This document shows positions 42,142 through 50,826 of a DNA stretch of 64,000 nt, piece after piece. Under the pieces are notes generated by a model, which worked only from the letters and a program-made list of their open reading frames with translations, did not search any database and was not told the origin of the DNA. Where the stretch lies: the NCBI GenBank assembly GCA_951394045.1, contig OX595991.1, positions 1,550,001 to 1,614,000 of the forward strand, read 5' to 3'. Positions within the stretch are counted from its first letter, which is position 1. Each line of letters begins with the position of its first letter. Made by a program: the position numbers and the translations under genes. Source of the DNA: Nitzschia sp. DOCU1 (Eukaryota > Bacillariophyta > Bacillariophyceae > Bacillariales > Bacillariaceae).

Positions 42142-43243
42142 GTTGAGAATTCAATTCACGGGTGTGGCACCCTGGAGTTTTGCGTGCCGACAGGTGTGCT
42201 TATGTTGCTTGCGCTGTGTACCTTATTTTTTAAAATACGTGCACTCATTTGCACACATAATCCAATGCAACTGGCAACACGATTCGCTTGTGGCAATGGC
42301 GTAGCTGCATGCAAATGCAGTACACTGCTTTACACGTCGACTCCTTCGAATGATTGTAGTCCAATATTATTAGTCTAATTAGTTATGCGTGACATCATGT
42401 GTGATGACGTAGCATGACGAAAGCATTGCGCACGGACGCGGACGCCAGGCCGGTCTCGGACATCGTCGGACAAGGCCCATTACCTATTGACGTCACCGAC
42501 GACGTGACGTCGTATGACGCAAGCATCGCGCATCGACTCCAGCTAGTCGTATGCCGATGAGATCCTAGTGTCAATGCCACCTAAGATCTGGCACCTCGAT
42601 GACATTGAGGTAACTATACTTTATTCCAGAGTAGTTGACAACGTCCAAGGAACCCTAGTAGTGGAACGTCGTAGCTAGTCTACTACAAGATGCATCAACC
42701 TCCTGTTCGGATTGTTGTCGATGCATGTCAATGTCTCGACTCTACTAGAGCTACGAGAGGCTACGAGACAACTTTGTAAGATGCATGTTCGCTCACCACG
42801 ACCATTACTTCTTTGATGACCCAGAACACTTTATCTCCCCTGCCTCCCCTGCTGACCTACAAGCATACCTCCATAATTACGAAGATTCCATCTACGCCAG
42901 TATCCGCGAAGCCCAGGAGATGCCTAACATCGCCTCCTTGTTTACCTTTCCCGGCTTCTCTAGGACCCAACCAACAGTTTGAACCCAGCCCCGACATAAA
43001 CCACTGACCCGAAATAGCGAGACCCCACAACGTCACAGTCATAGCAGATGGCGACCCGGCCAAGTCGTGACAGACATGTTCCGTTCCTTCTTTTCCCCTA
43101 CCCCCACAAACCCCTAATACCTCGCTTCCCTCCCGCCTCACCCCAATTCTGGTGCCACTTGCGGTGCCTCCAGTGGCCTCAGATGAGATGGAGTTCCCGT
43201 CAAAATCTAGCCACTTAAATAAGATTTAAGATCGCATATCGCA

Positions 43244-43244
<1 letters not shown>

Positions 43245-43289
<45 letters not shown>
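43245..43289. repeat. ATCT tetranucleotide microsatellite
   Basis: About eleven tandem ATCT units, some 100 bp left of the candidate RusA/recombinase element. Confidence 0.95.
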
Positions 43290-43395
43290 CCGGTAGAGTG
43301 GGACAGTACAGTGGGGGTCATTCAGGGATGCCGGCGTGCACGCCTGCCATCGACTGCGTTACACTGCGTTACGGTTAAGAAAGGGCATCAATTCG

Positions 43396-43407
43396 GAACG
43401 CACGGAA
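43396..43407 (+). repeat. Short inverted repeat, left
   Basis: GAACGCACGGAA, exactly complementary to 46768-46779. Possible left end of the candidate element. Confidence 0.5.
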
Positions 43408-43487
43408 AAAGCGAGGCCCGCCACGGTTGAAATGACGAAACTTTCGAAACTTCGACCGTTGGGCCGTCGCGCGCGGACCAATCGACG

Positions 43488-44135
43488 ATGGCGCCGAAAC
43501 TCAAACGAGCTACGACTCCTTTCGACAAAACAAGTTTGCTTCCAAACGACTTGGTGGCCATCCACCAACAAGGCATTCAAGACAGGACGAAACAACAAAG
43601 CAACAATCATCAAGAAGAAGAAGGCAACATGAATGAAGCCAGAATCCACCGCACCGACCGCAAAGAACAATCCAACAAGCGACACACCAAGCGCAATCAA
43701 GTATCCTTCTCATGCAAAGGGGACGATGGTACCTTCATGGCGAATAGCTATCAGTTTGCTGCCACAATTTATGGGCACCCACGCCCATACAAACGTCCAG
43801 GGTATGGTGTCGCCAATGGCAGACGGTATAACCCCAACAATGCCGACCAAGTCGGCTTCATCAAGGCTCTTGAAACCCTCTACAAACAAGATACTGCAAC
43901 ATCATATTTTGGATCTGTGGAGGTTCAGATTACGGTTCTATTTTATGTTTCGAAAAAGAAGAATGCTGATATCGACAATCTGCTAAAATTCCTGCTTGAT
44001 GCACTACAAAAAGCGAGGCTTTATGACAATGATATCCAGATTAGTAAAGTTTTGGCTGAAAGACGATCCGTGCAGGATGAAGATCTTGCAAGGACATACT
44101 TTATTGTAGAGAAAAGAATAATTGAAATAGATTAA
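43488..44135 (+). CDS. RusA-family Holliday junction resolvase
   Basis: 215 residues from ATG 43488. The first 75 residues are basic and low-complexity, and a later Met could be the true start. The C-terminal 130 residues match RusA: a hydrophobic strand V-E-V-Q-I-T-V-L-F-Y-V, then the signature A-D-I-D-N-L-L-K-F-L-L-D-A-L, and Y-D-N-D-I-Q-I-S. The Asp residues of D-x-D-N and of D-N-D correspond to the metal-binding acidic residues of the Escherichia coli enzyme, and the Lys in L-L-K is also kept. RusA enzymes cut four-way DNA junctions and are typical of phages, prophages and some bacteria; in a nuclear genome this points to a mobile or viral origin. The neighbour gene is a tyrosine recombinase, which makes Holliday-junction intermediates. 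Confidence 0.85.
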   Translation: MAPKLKRATTPFDKTSLLPNDLVAIHQQGIQDRTKQQSNNHQEEEGNMNEARIHRTDRKEQSNKRHTKRNQVSFSCKGDDGTFMANSYQFAATIYGHPRPYKRPGYGVANGRRYNPNNADQVGFIKALETLYKQDTATSYFGSVEVQITVLFYVSKKKNADIDNLLKFLLDALQKARLYDNDIQISKVLAERRSVQDEDLARTYFIVEKRIIEID

Positions 44136-44186
44136 ATGACCTAGATTGATGATTATAGCAACTTAGTAGTGTTAGTGTTCTAGTGC

Positions 44187-46538
44187 TTACTTGCTGGGCG
44201 ACATCACACTCTTGACGAAGTAGGATAACAGTGTGCCAGCACAAGCATTGGCATCCTTGCTATTGGTGGTTGCAACCCCACCGGCTGCCTCTCTTTGTTT
44301 CTTTTCTGCCAAATAGCGAGTACCCAGGCCAAGGACATTGCCCTTTAGTTTACCAATGGATTTTACCTCACCAATAGGGATTCCATCCATCATAGCCCTC
44401 ATCGCAACTAACACCGTGTACTGGACATCGTCGGTTAGCTTTTCCAACTCCTCATCGTTCAAACTATTACCAATGGAAAGCTGCTTTTCCTGATCAGGTG
44501 TCCAGGAGGCTTGCAAAAGCTCCATTGCTGCACGGTACTTGGACTGATCTTTGTCGCTGAAAATGGAGAGGTGCAGCTTGTGCAGTTGACCACGATGCCT
44601 CTGCAACCTCCCGTCCCCATACATGTCTTGTAGTACATGCTTTAACTCAACTCCGGACCCTCCCTTTTTAGCAACAAGTGCTGCCTTTGATCCATATACC
44701 AGCATTGCCTTCATCTTGTTGCTGGGAGTAACAGCTTTTGCAGCAACACTAGCCATAATTCCACTTTCAGGGCTGGTCACATGCAACGCCGCTGTCGGTA
44801 GGTTTTTGACAGAATCTTCATCTGAAACATCGTCAATCTCAGCCAATCTGCGTTTACTGCCCAAAAGTTTCATCAATTTCTCGTTTTGTTTGATGATCAC
44901 AGCATTCTGTGCCATCAATGCACTGTGCTGCGACAGCACTTGACTCAACAGCATGGATTGTTGCTGCTGGATCGACTGTTGCTGCTGCAGCATTTCGGTA
45001 TGTTTTCCCACCACAGGTACAAGATTTTGACGGTTCGCATACTCGATGCCAACATTATTGCGGCTCCTGAAATCGTCACCAATTGCTTGGCTCCATTTAG
45101 TCAGAAGCTCCATTGCATGGTTTGTGTCGCTTGCAATATTCTGCTCCAACATAACACGGATCAATTTTTCATTCATGGGATTTGTTGTGTTGTACTTTGC
45201 CAACGACTGTGGAAAATATAGAATTGCAGAAGCAGTGCACGTCCATAAGAAGGGAGTCAAAAAGATGCTGTAGTCCAAGCCAACAAACTTTGGACCCGAG
45301 ATAATGTAGAGATGGTTGTGAAACTTGCGAATTTTCTGCAGGTCGTCTTCTGGCAGTGTTGGCAGAATGCGCATTGGTAGATTGTTTGCATTTGGATCAA
45401 ACCAACCTGCCAAGGAGCAGAAAGGAGGATAAGTCAATGCTGGTGCCACATCACGATATGCAGGCTTGTCTGCTGTATCGCTGGGTGCCCAGCAGCCCCT
45501 TGTTACTCGTTGCTCGCGAGTTATGTCACGATTGTTGATCGCAAGAAAATTGTTGGACCCCATGCGCAGACTTTTGGCTGTAGTGCTTTTGCGATATGAT
45601 TGGTCACAATATTGACGCAGCCACTTGGTCGTTTGAGTTGCAACTGATGCATCAGAAATGGCATGCAATGAGGGGAACATGAATTTGGCAATTTGTGCAT
45701 CGCGTTCCGAGCGATACAGCCCATTCTCAGCTGCAAAAAAGCAAGCAAATGCATGGTAGAGGTCTGTCTCCAAGTCTGAATCCGGGGGATTGCTCCCAAA
45801 AGTAAGGGGTGTCTTCTTCAACACCTTGAGTTGACGCCACATGGTTTCAAAATGTTCAAAATTGGTGTCCCACACACAGTCGTCATACCGTAGAAACTTG
45901 GGCTCGCCACCACGACCTACTCCATAGTAAGTCATCATAATGATGGCTCGCTTCTCAAAGTTCTGATTTGTTCTTGTTGCTTCCTTTATAATCATTGACA
46001 TGATGGAGTGCAGGTCCCTTCCCTGCTTTGAACTCCAATTAGAATTGCTTCGTTCCTTGAAACGAACATACTCAGAGCGTACAACACGATACAGTGGTCG
46101 AGTATTTGCGTCCTGTGAGTCTGTGCCCTTGTCAAACTGACTTCGTTTTGCAATGTTTTGGAGCCGGTCCACAACGTCTTTGGACCATTCTTCATCATTC
46201 CAGGCCTCGTGACTTGGAAACTTTGCTTTGAGGGCCTCTCGTACATTCCCCCAGTACTTTGCCTTGGACGAGGCCTCCAAGAATTTTCCACTTGTATTGT
46301 TCTGTAGAATCTTTGATTCAGCATACCACTCTCCAAATGATTCTAGAAGAATTTGCATGTTATCAGCTTCGACGTAGACTTCAGTGATGTCATCCAGACG
46401 TGGGTCACCACGTTCCTCTTGGAATCGATTGAAGGATGCGATGCCAGAATTACGCAGAGCCTTGGTTGCCTTTGCACGACCATACATGGTCTTGCGTAGG
46501 CTAACACTGTTCGTTGCAAGGTTGAGCTGAGTAGACAT
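44187..46538 (-). CDS. Large tyrosine recombinase, Crypton-like
   Basis: 783 residues, uninterrupted, from ATG 46538. The N-terminal region is helical and would be the DNA-binding arm. The catalytic set is recognisable: Arg in G-V-G-R-G-G-E-P (about residue 209), K-S-L-R-M-G-S-N-N-F (Arg about 325, in the H/K-x-x-R position), G-C-W-A-P-S-D (Trp about 350) and A-Y-R-D with the candidate nucleophile Tyr (about 361). After this comes a Gln-rich coiled coil (Q-Q-Q-Q-S-I-Q-Q-Q-Q), then a C-terminal domain of unknown fold. Cryptons are eukaryotic DNA elements with such a recombinase and no reverse transcriptase; assignment to a particular Crypton group is not possible by eye. It is convergent with the RusA-like gene, with 51 bp between stops. 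Confidence 0.75.
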   Translation of the reverse strand: MSTQLNLATNSVSLRKTMYGRAKATKALRNSGIASFNRFQEERGDPRLDDITEVYVEADNMQILLESFGEWYAESKILQNNTSGKFLEASSKAKYWGNVREALKAKFPSHEAWNDEEWSKDVVDRLQNIAKRSQFDKGTDSQDANTRPLYRVVRSEYVRFKERSNSNWSSKQGRDLHSIMSMIIKEATRTNQNFEKRAIIMMTYYGVGRGGEPKFLRYDDCVWDTNFEHFETMWRQLKVLKKTPLTFGSNPPDSDLETDLYHAFACFFAAENGLYRSERDAQIAKFMFPSLHAISDASVATQTTKWLRQYCDQSYRKSTTAKSLRMGSNNFLAINNRDITREQRVTRGCWAPSDTADKPAYRDVAPALTYPPFCSLAGWFDPNANNLPMRILPTLPEDDLQKIRKFHNHLYIISGPKFVGLDYSIFLTPFLWTCTASAILYFPQSLAKYNTTNPMNEKLIRVMLEQNIASDTNHAMELLTKWSQAIGDDFRSRNNVGIEYANRQNLVPVVGKHTEMLQQQQSIQQQQSMLLSQVLSQHSALMAQNAVIIKQNEKLMKLLGSKRRLAEIDDVSDEDSVKNLPTAALHVTSPESGIMASVAAKAVTPSNKMKAMLVYGSKAALVAKKGGSGVELKHVLQDMYGDGRLQRHRGQLHKLHLSIFSDKDQSKYRAAMELLQASWTPDQEKQLSIGNSLNDEELEKLTDDVQYTVLVAMRAMMDGIPIGEVKSIGKLKGNVLGLGTRYLAEKKQREAAGGVATTNSKDANACAGTLLSYFVKSVMSPSK

Positions 46539-46767
46539 GATGATGATGATAGGTGAAAAACAATGATGGATGGAGACTTAGTAGTACAGTACTTGCAGCC
46601 GACCTGTGAGCAATGACAATGACGACGAGTCGAGTCTTATTGCATCCACAATTTTGTCGCCGACACGATTCATAGGTGAGCACATGATTACAGTACATAC
46701 CTAGTACATACCCCGAAAGTTGTACGAAACTTGGCCGAAACTTGCCACATTTAGGGCGGAAAGTGCG

Positions 46768-46779
46768 TTCCGTGCGTTC
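46768..46779 (-). repeat. Short inverted repeat, right
   Basis: TTCCGTGCGTTC, complement of the left copy. It is preceded by an overlapping near-copy GTGCGTTC. Confidence 0.5.
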
Positions 46780-46916
46780 AAGGGAAACGCCGCGCCCATC
46801 ATTCATCCGCCACCCTACGTTGACTACATGCATCCAGCGGTAACAAAAAATCTTGGCACAGCCCAAAGCAACACCACTACGAACGTTTCTGAAGGTCCCA
46901 GACAGACAGGCTAAGG

Positions 46917-47618
46917 ATGAGCGTTGATGCAGTAACACAGCAAGCCCATGGAGCTGATGCCAGTACCGGCACTGGTTCTGTCGATGCATCAGTTCCCACT
47001 AACTCCCTCCTCCCCGATCTCCCATCCGCCGCCGAATTACTGTTTGGCAACTCGACAGCGGATAAGAAGCTCTACTGGGATCGGTCTCACTATGACTCCC
47101 CGGAATCGCAGATGAAGGCCTTGGCAAAATCTTCGACGCTCTACATTGGCAACCTTGCGTTCTCATGTCGGTCAATTAATGTTCGATCGCATTTCTCGCA
47201 GATAGGCCCCGTCAAGTCTGTGCACATGGGCTTGGATAGACTCCGGAAAACGCCTTGTGGATTTGGTTTTGTGGAGTATTACGATCGCCGGGATGCGCTG
47301 GAGGCGGTTGCGAGCTTGAGCGGTACAAAATTGGACGGAAGAGTGATTCGTGTCGAACTGGATGCTGGCTTTCAACCCGGAAGAGAACTTGGGCGAGGTG
47401 CAAGTGGTGGGCAGGTCCGCGATGACCGTCGTGGGGGTGCAGATCCAGCTCGAAGTAAGCGGGATCCTCCGTCTGGAAGCAATAGGCAGCAAGACAGTTC
47501 TGGTGAATCTCCCTTCTTTGAAAACCCCGGCGACAAACGCGATCGGGAAGAGGGGTATGATGCAACAGAGACGGGGGCCGATCGGCCGGAGAAGAACCCT
47601 CGCTTCCGTGAGGAATAA
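46917..47618 (+). CDS. NCBP2: Nuclear cap-binding protein subunit 2 (CBP20)
   Basis: 233 residues from ATG 46917. It binds the 7-methylguanosine cap of nuclear RNA as a dimer with CBP80. A Ser/Thr-rich N-terminus leads to Y-W-D-R-S-H-Y, corresponding to the cap-contacting Tyr/Asp region. A single RRM follows (S-S-T-L-Y-I-G-N-L-A-F; M-G-L-D-R-L-R-K-T-P-C-G-F-G-F-V-E-Y-Y). Then comes the family-specific block R-V-E-L-D-A-G-F-Q-P-G-R-E-L-G-R-G with G-G-Q-V-R-D. The tail is disordered and Arg/Asp/Gly-rich. The upstream flank is occupied by the candidate RusA/recombinase element. Confidence 0.93.
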   Translation: MSVDAVTQQAHGADASTGTGSVDASVPTNSLLPDLPSAAELLFGNSTADKKLYWDRSHYDSPESQMKALAKSSTLYIGNLAFSCRSINVRSHFSQIGPVKSVHMGLDRLRKTPCGFGFVEYYDRRDALEAVASLSGTKLDGRVIRVELDAGFQPGRELGRGASGGQVRDDRRGGADPARSKRDPPSGSNRQQDSSGESPFFENPGDKRDREEGYDATETGADRPEKNPRFREE

Positions 47619-48261
47619 TTGTTTAGTGCACAATCCTATGAAATGCTGGCATATGTGCTAGATGAAAATAAGTTCGTCAATAATAGACTTTTGATTACAT
47701 CTCTGGTATTTTACAAGGGCATCATGATACAGTTTATCTTTTGTAAAGGAGAAGGAGCGATAACTTCTTGTGATAGCGCCGTAATTCAGATCGGAAAGCG
47801 CTGTCACTTTAAAGTATTTGCACATAGTTTCAGGGATTGTAGACAACTAACACTGGCAGGTAGACATGGTTTTCGCCTGTTCCATCGCCTTTGTCGGATT
47901 TAGCTATGTACAGTAGTGCGCTGATGAAATCATCGAATCCATCGAATGAATCATCCTACACGTGTGAAATGGTCAAATGAGTCGAAGCCTCTCGGACTAC
48001 TTTGACTGGAAAGCGTTTAGCGTGATCTACGAACCTGGTATACGTCAGTATCTATTGACCGTACCTGGTATTATACCAGGTACCGGGTATTCTCACACTC
48101 TAGTAGATAGGAAAGAAGACACGTCAAGTTCATCGCCGACCACCCTTTCTTCCGTCGCTTCGCCGCGATTTTTCCAAAACCAAACACATCTTCTCCGTCT
48201 CAGTTCCTACACTTTGTGCTTTCTGATCGTTTCCATCCCGCTGGATGAGATAACTGCAGCA
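47619..48261. other. Gap with perfect hairpin
   Basis: About 640 bases between two + strand genes. A 10-bp-arm hairpin lies at 48061-48083. The frame upstream of the next gene is open from 47977 but its translation there looks non-coding. Confidence 0.4.
48061..48083. repeat. Perfect 10-bp inverted repeat, 3-nt loop
   Basis: GTACCTGGTA and TACCAGGTAC flank TTA. It is about 180 bp upstream of the helical-repeat gene start; a further ACCTGGTATAC is at 48033. Possible operator-like site. Confidence 0.7.
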
Positions 48262-50814
48262 ATGTCCCCCTTCTCAAGAAGACGGCGGCTTGGAGTCTTG
48301 CTTGTTTGCCCGGTGCTTCTTCGCTTTTCGCTGTCATTCACTTCCACTTCCACTCCAACGCATCGCCAATCAGAATGTCCCCGCATGGCGGCGGTCATGC
48401 CCCCTTCTCATTTTTCACCGCTGATGTCAGGCAATATTCACTCAGAGATGGATCGAGACACAGTAATGATTAAGTCTCTAGCCGAGGCAATGACTGCCCA
48501 GGAGATTGATGAGAGGCTTCGCGCTGCACATTGCAGGAATGCACCGGACCACAGTGGGCAGGCCGACTTGATAAAATTGAACCAGACTGCCATCGAAAAA
48601 ACTCTTGAAAAATTCCCTAAATTCAGCGTTGATATATTGGCGGCGGCTTTAAGACGTTTAGCTCTCATTTCTGCGAGAGAGGGCGGGGAGCAAACCGAAA
48701 GGGACCAGGGTCGCCTGCTAGAATCTCTCTTGGAGACAGTTGGCCATCAAATGCTTGTGGCGCAGAAAGATCATGGAATGTTGGCCGTTTATCCACTGGC
48801 GGATATCCTTCAAGCGCTGAGTATTCTTTCAATTTCAGACGTTTATACTGACAGCGAACATTTTAACGCTCTGTTGGGTCAACTTTCAGAATCGGCAATC
48901 GAGATGCTGTCCAGGCACGATCCTTCAGAACTCAAAACGCTGGGACCAATCCGATTGGTGCAATGCCTGCAAGCTATGGGGAAGCTTGGCATGACAGAAA
49001 GTCTGCTTCATTACCGGATATACGAACAGTTGTTGAAACCAAATGCATCTTCAAGGTTGCCCGCAAAATATCTTGCCCATGGGCTAGACGCTGTCGCCTT
49101 GATCTTTCACAACAGGGCTGATGACGAAGCAGTTCCTGATGCAAATGGTAGAGATGATACTAAGCCACGTGAATTGGTCCTATTTGCACGTGCGTTGATG
49201 CGAAGGCTTCGGAAACAAGGTGTAAGGGATGAGGCTACGATCGAAATTTTGTGCAAAGCTCTTGCCTCCACAGATAGTCTGTGGCATTGCGGAGGTCTTA
49301 AAAATCTGGAGGACGAAGCAGCCATTTTCGGTTTTACTACTCTCCGTGCAATTTTAAAAAAGAAGCACGAAAGTGATATTCCGATAGCTCCTGTGCACAT
49401 GGCGACTATGATATCGGCTTGGGGAACGCTGACCAACAATCAGAACGAGGGCACTGTCATTGAAGACCTTTTAGAAATATGCAGAAATGATCAAATCTTG
49501 GAGCGCTCGTCAATTTTTGAGCTCCAGAGAATCATATCTTCTATCCAGGAGCTACGAATTTCATATCAAACCGAGGCTTTGAGGGTTGGCGGGGAGCGTT
49601 TCTTTACGCTGACGAAATCAGGAAATATTTCTCCTAGTGCCTTCAACGCAATGATCCGATGCCCATTGGTGCTCCATCGGCACAATGACCATGTGATGGA
49701 CCCCTATCTCCGCGCGTGCGAATGTGTCCTGGTGAACCAAAACTTCTTGAGCAGATGCGGATTAGGCGATGTTGCAAATTTTCTTTGGTTTTCTTCCCTG
49801 GCTCGTTGGCGCCATGATGGTGTTCTCTTGTCATTGGGGAGGAGAATACTGGATGATCCCCGGCTATGTGATCATGCCAGTCCCAAGATGGCATGTCGGA
49901 TTCTGGCAACGTACACATCCATTTTGTCTCTCCCGCGCAAGACCAGGACGGGCCGGGATAATCTATCCGACCACGTCATTAGAGAACTAACTGGTGAACT
50001 TTTTCACAGCTACGGCGGATACCTCCTAACGTCGCAACTCACTCCGGCGGAAGTTTCATCGGCACTGTACGCATATGCTAAAGTGGCGTATTCCCATGAC
50101 ATGGGCATATTTGATCACTTGTCCCAGCTAATGGCATCTTTCCCGGAGAGGGCGACTGTGAGGCAGTTGTCCTCTGCTCTCTGGTCATGTGGGAAGATGA
50201 GCGCCTGGGAACAGCCGGCTATGAGTGGTGCTTTTGCAAATCCTAGCACCGGTCGTGCGGCGACGAAAGATGAGCCCCCTTATATTAAAAGTGCACACAA
50301 AATCGCCAGTGCCCTGTCAGCCCGAGCAGACATGCTCACTCACGTCGATGTGACCCAGTGCATTTGGGCACTCGGGCGACTTGGTGTGACGGATGACCAA
50401 GCCGTCCGCAACTTTTCCCGCAGAGCCTCAAGTTTGGTGCATCGCATGAACGCCGTCGAGATTTCCAATATACTGTGGGGTTTCTCCAGGGTAAATTTTC
50501 TTGATCGAGCACTTCTGGATGATCTAATGGCAAGGTTGATATCAGGGGACATACACGTATCCCCTAAAGAGGCGGCGATGTCTCTTTACGCTCTAGGAAG
50601 GCTGGGAGTGGGCGATGAAGCAGTCTATACAGAGCTCTCCGCAGTACTGATCGCAACGATAGACGATGTTAGTGCTCAAGCCCTAGCCAATACGCTTTGG
50701 GCTTTCCGCAACGTCCACCTACGGCCACCGCAAGAGCTGATGAACCTATGGGCCACTCACAGGCTTGGCCTGGTAAGCGTACCGATGGATGAAATCGCGA
50801 CAGGCGAGAAATAG
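48262..50814 (+). CDS. Organellar helical-repeat protein (OPR/FASTK-like)
   Basis: 850 residues from the chosen ATG at 48262; the frame is open to an ATG at 47977, but the later start gives an N-terminus with a signal-like segment (R-R-L-G-V-L-L-V-C-P-V-L-L-R-F-S-L-S-F-T-S). The body is helical. The C-terminal 400 residues carry repeated motifs L-S-S-A-L-W-S-C-G-K, V-T-Q-C-I-W-A-L-G-R-L-G, I-S-N-I-L-W-G-F-S-R, A-A-M-S-L-Y-A-L-G-R-L-G and L-A-N-T-L-W-A-F-R-N-V. These are typical of the octotricopeptide/FASTK-related proteins that bind plastid or mitochondrial RNA in algae and apicomplexans. A terminal RAP domain was not seen. Its stop lies 12 bp from the stop of the convergent carrier gene. 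Confidence 0.75.
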   Translation: MSPFSRRRRLGVLLVCPVLLRFSLSFTSTSTPTHRQSECPRMAAVMPPSHFSPLMSGNIHSEMDRDTVMIKSLAEAMTAQEIDERLRAAHCRNAPDHSGQADLIKLNQTAIEKTLEKFPKFSVDILAAALRRLALISAREGGEQTERDQGRLLESLLETVGHQMLVAQKDHGMLAVYPLADILQALSILSISDVYTDSEHFNALLGQLSESAIEMLSRHDPSELKTLGPIRLVQCLQAMGKLGMTESLLHYRIYEQLLKPNASSRLPAKYLAHGLDAVALIFHNRADDEAVPDANGRDDTKPRELVLFARALMRRLRKQGVRDEATIEILCKALASTDSLWHCGGLKNLEDEAAIFGFTTLRAILKKKHESDIPIAPVHMATMISAWGTLTNNQNEGTVIEDLLEICRNDQILERSSIFELQRIISSIQELRISYQTEALRVGGERFFTLTKSGNISPSAFNAMIRCPLVLHRHNDHVMDPYLRACECVLVNQNFLSRCGLGDVANFLWFSSLARWRHDGVLLSLGRRILDDPRLCDHASPKMACRILATYTSILSLPRKTRTGRDNLSDHVIRELTGELFHSYGGYLLTSQLTPAEVSSALYAYAKVAYSHDMGIFDHLSQLMASFPERATVRQLSSALWSCGKMSAWEQPAMSGAFANPSTGRAATKDEPPYIKSAHKIASALSARADMLTHVDVTQCIWALGRLGVTDDQAVRNFSRRASSLVHRMNAVEISNILWGFSRVNFLDRALLDDLMARLISGDIHVSPKEAAMSLYALGRLGVGDEAVYTELSAVLIATIDDVSAQALANTLWAFRNVHLRPPQELMNLWATHRLGLVSVPMDEIATGEK

Positions 50815-50826
50815 ATAAAATCATCG

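Larger units (their letters stand above)
40604..43395. other. Long gene-free stretch with simple repeats
   Basis: 2.8 kb with no supported gene or structural RNA. It holds a CT microsatellite (42118-42141), two imperfect 37-bp direct repeats with TGACG motifs (42408-42445 and 42505-42541) and an ATCT microsatellite (43245-43289). Short open frames here have no recognisable content. Confidence 0.5.
43396..46779. mobile_element. Candidate DNA mobile element: RusA resolvase plus tyrosine recombinase
   Basis: Two convergent genes, RusA-like (+) and a large tyrosine recombinase (-), are bracketed by a 12-bp inverted repeat (43396-43407 and 46768-46779). Inside that are direct CGAAACTT repeats: two on the left (43436-43443, 43445-43452) and two on the right (46725-46732, 46736-46743), with a variant CGAAAGTT at 46714. 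The segment is more AT-rich than the flanking host DNA. Limits are inferred from these repeats only. It ends 138 bp before the CBP20 start codon. Confidence 0.55.

Noticed and set aside
40604..43395. Several short frames (for example 41156-41681 and 42785-42982) as small genes
   Set aside because: No motif, no frame-fitting splice partners, region rich in simple repeats.
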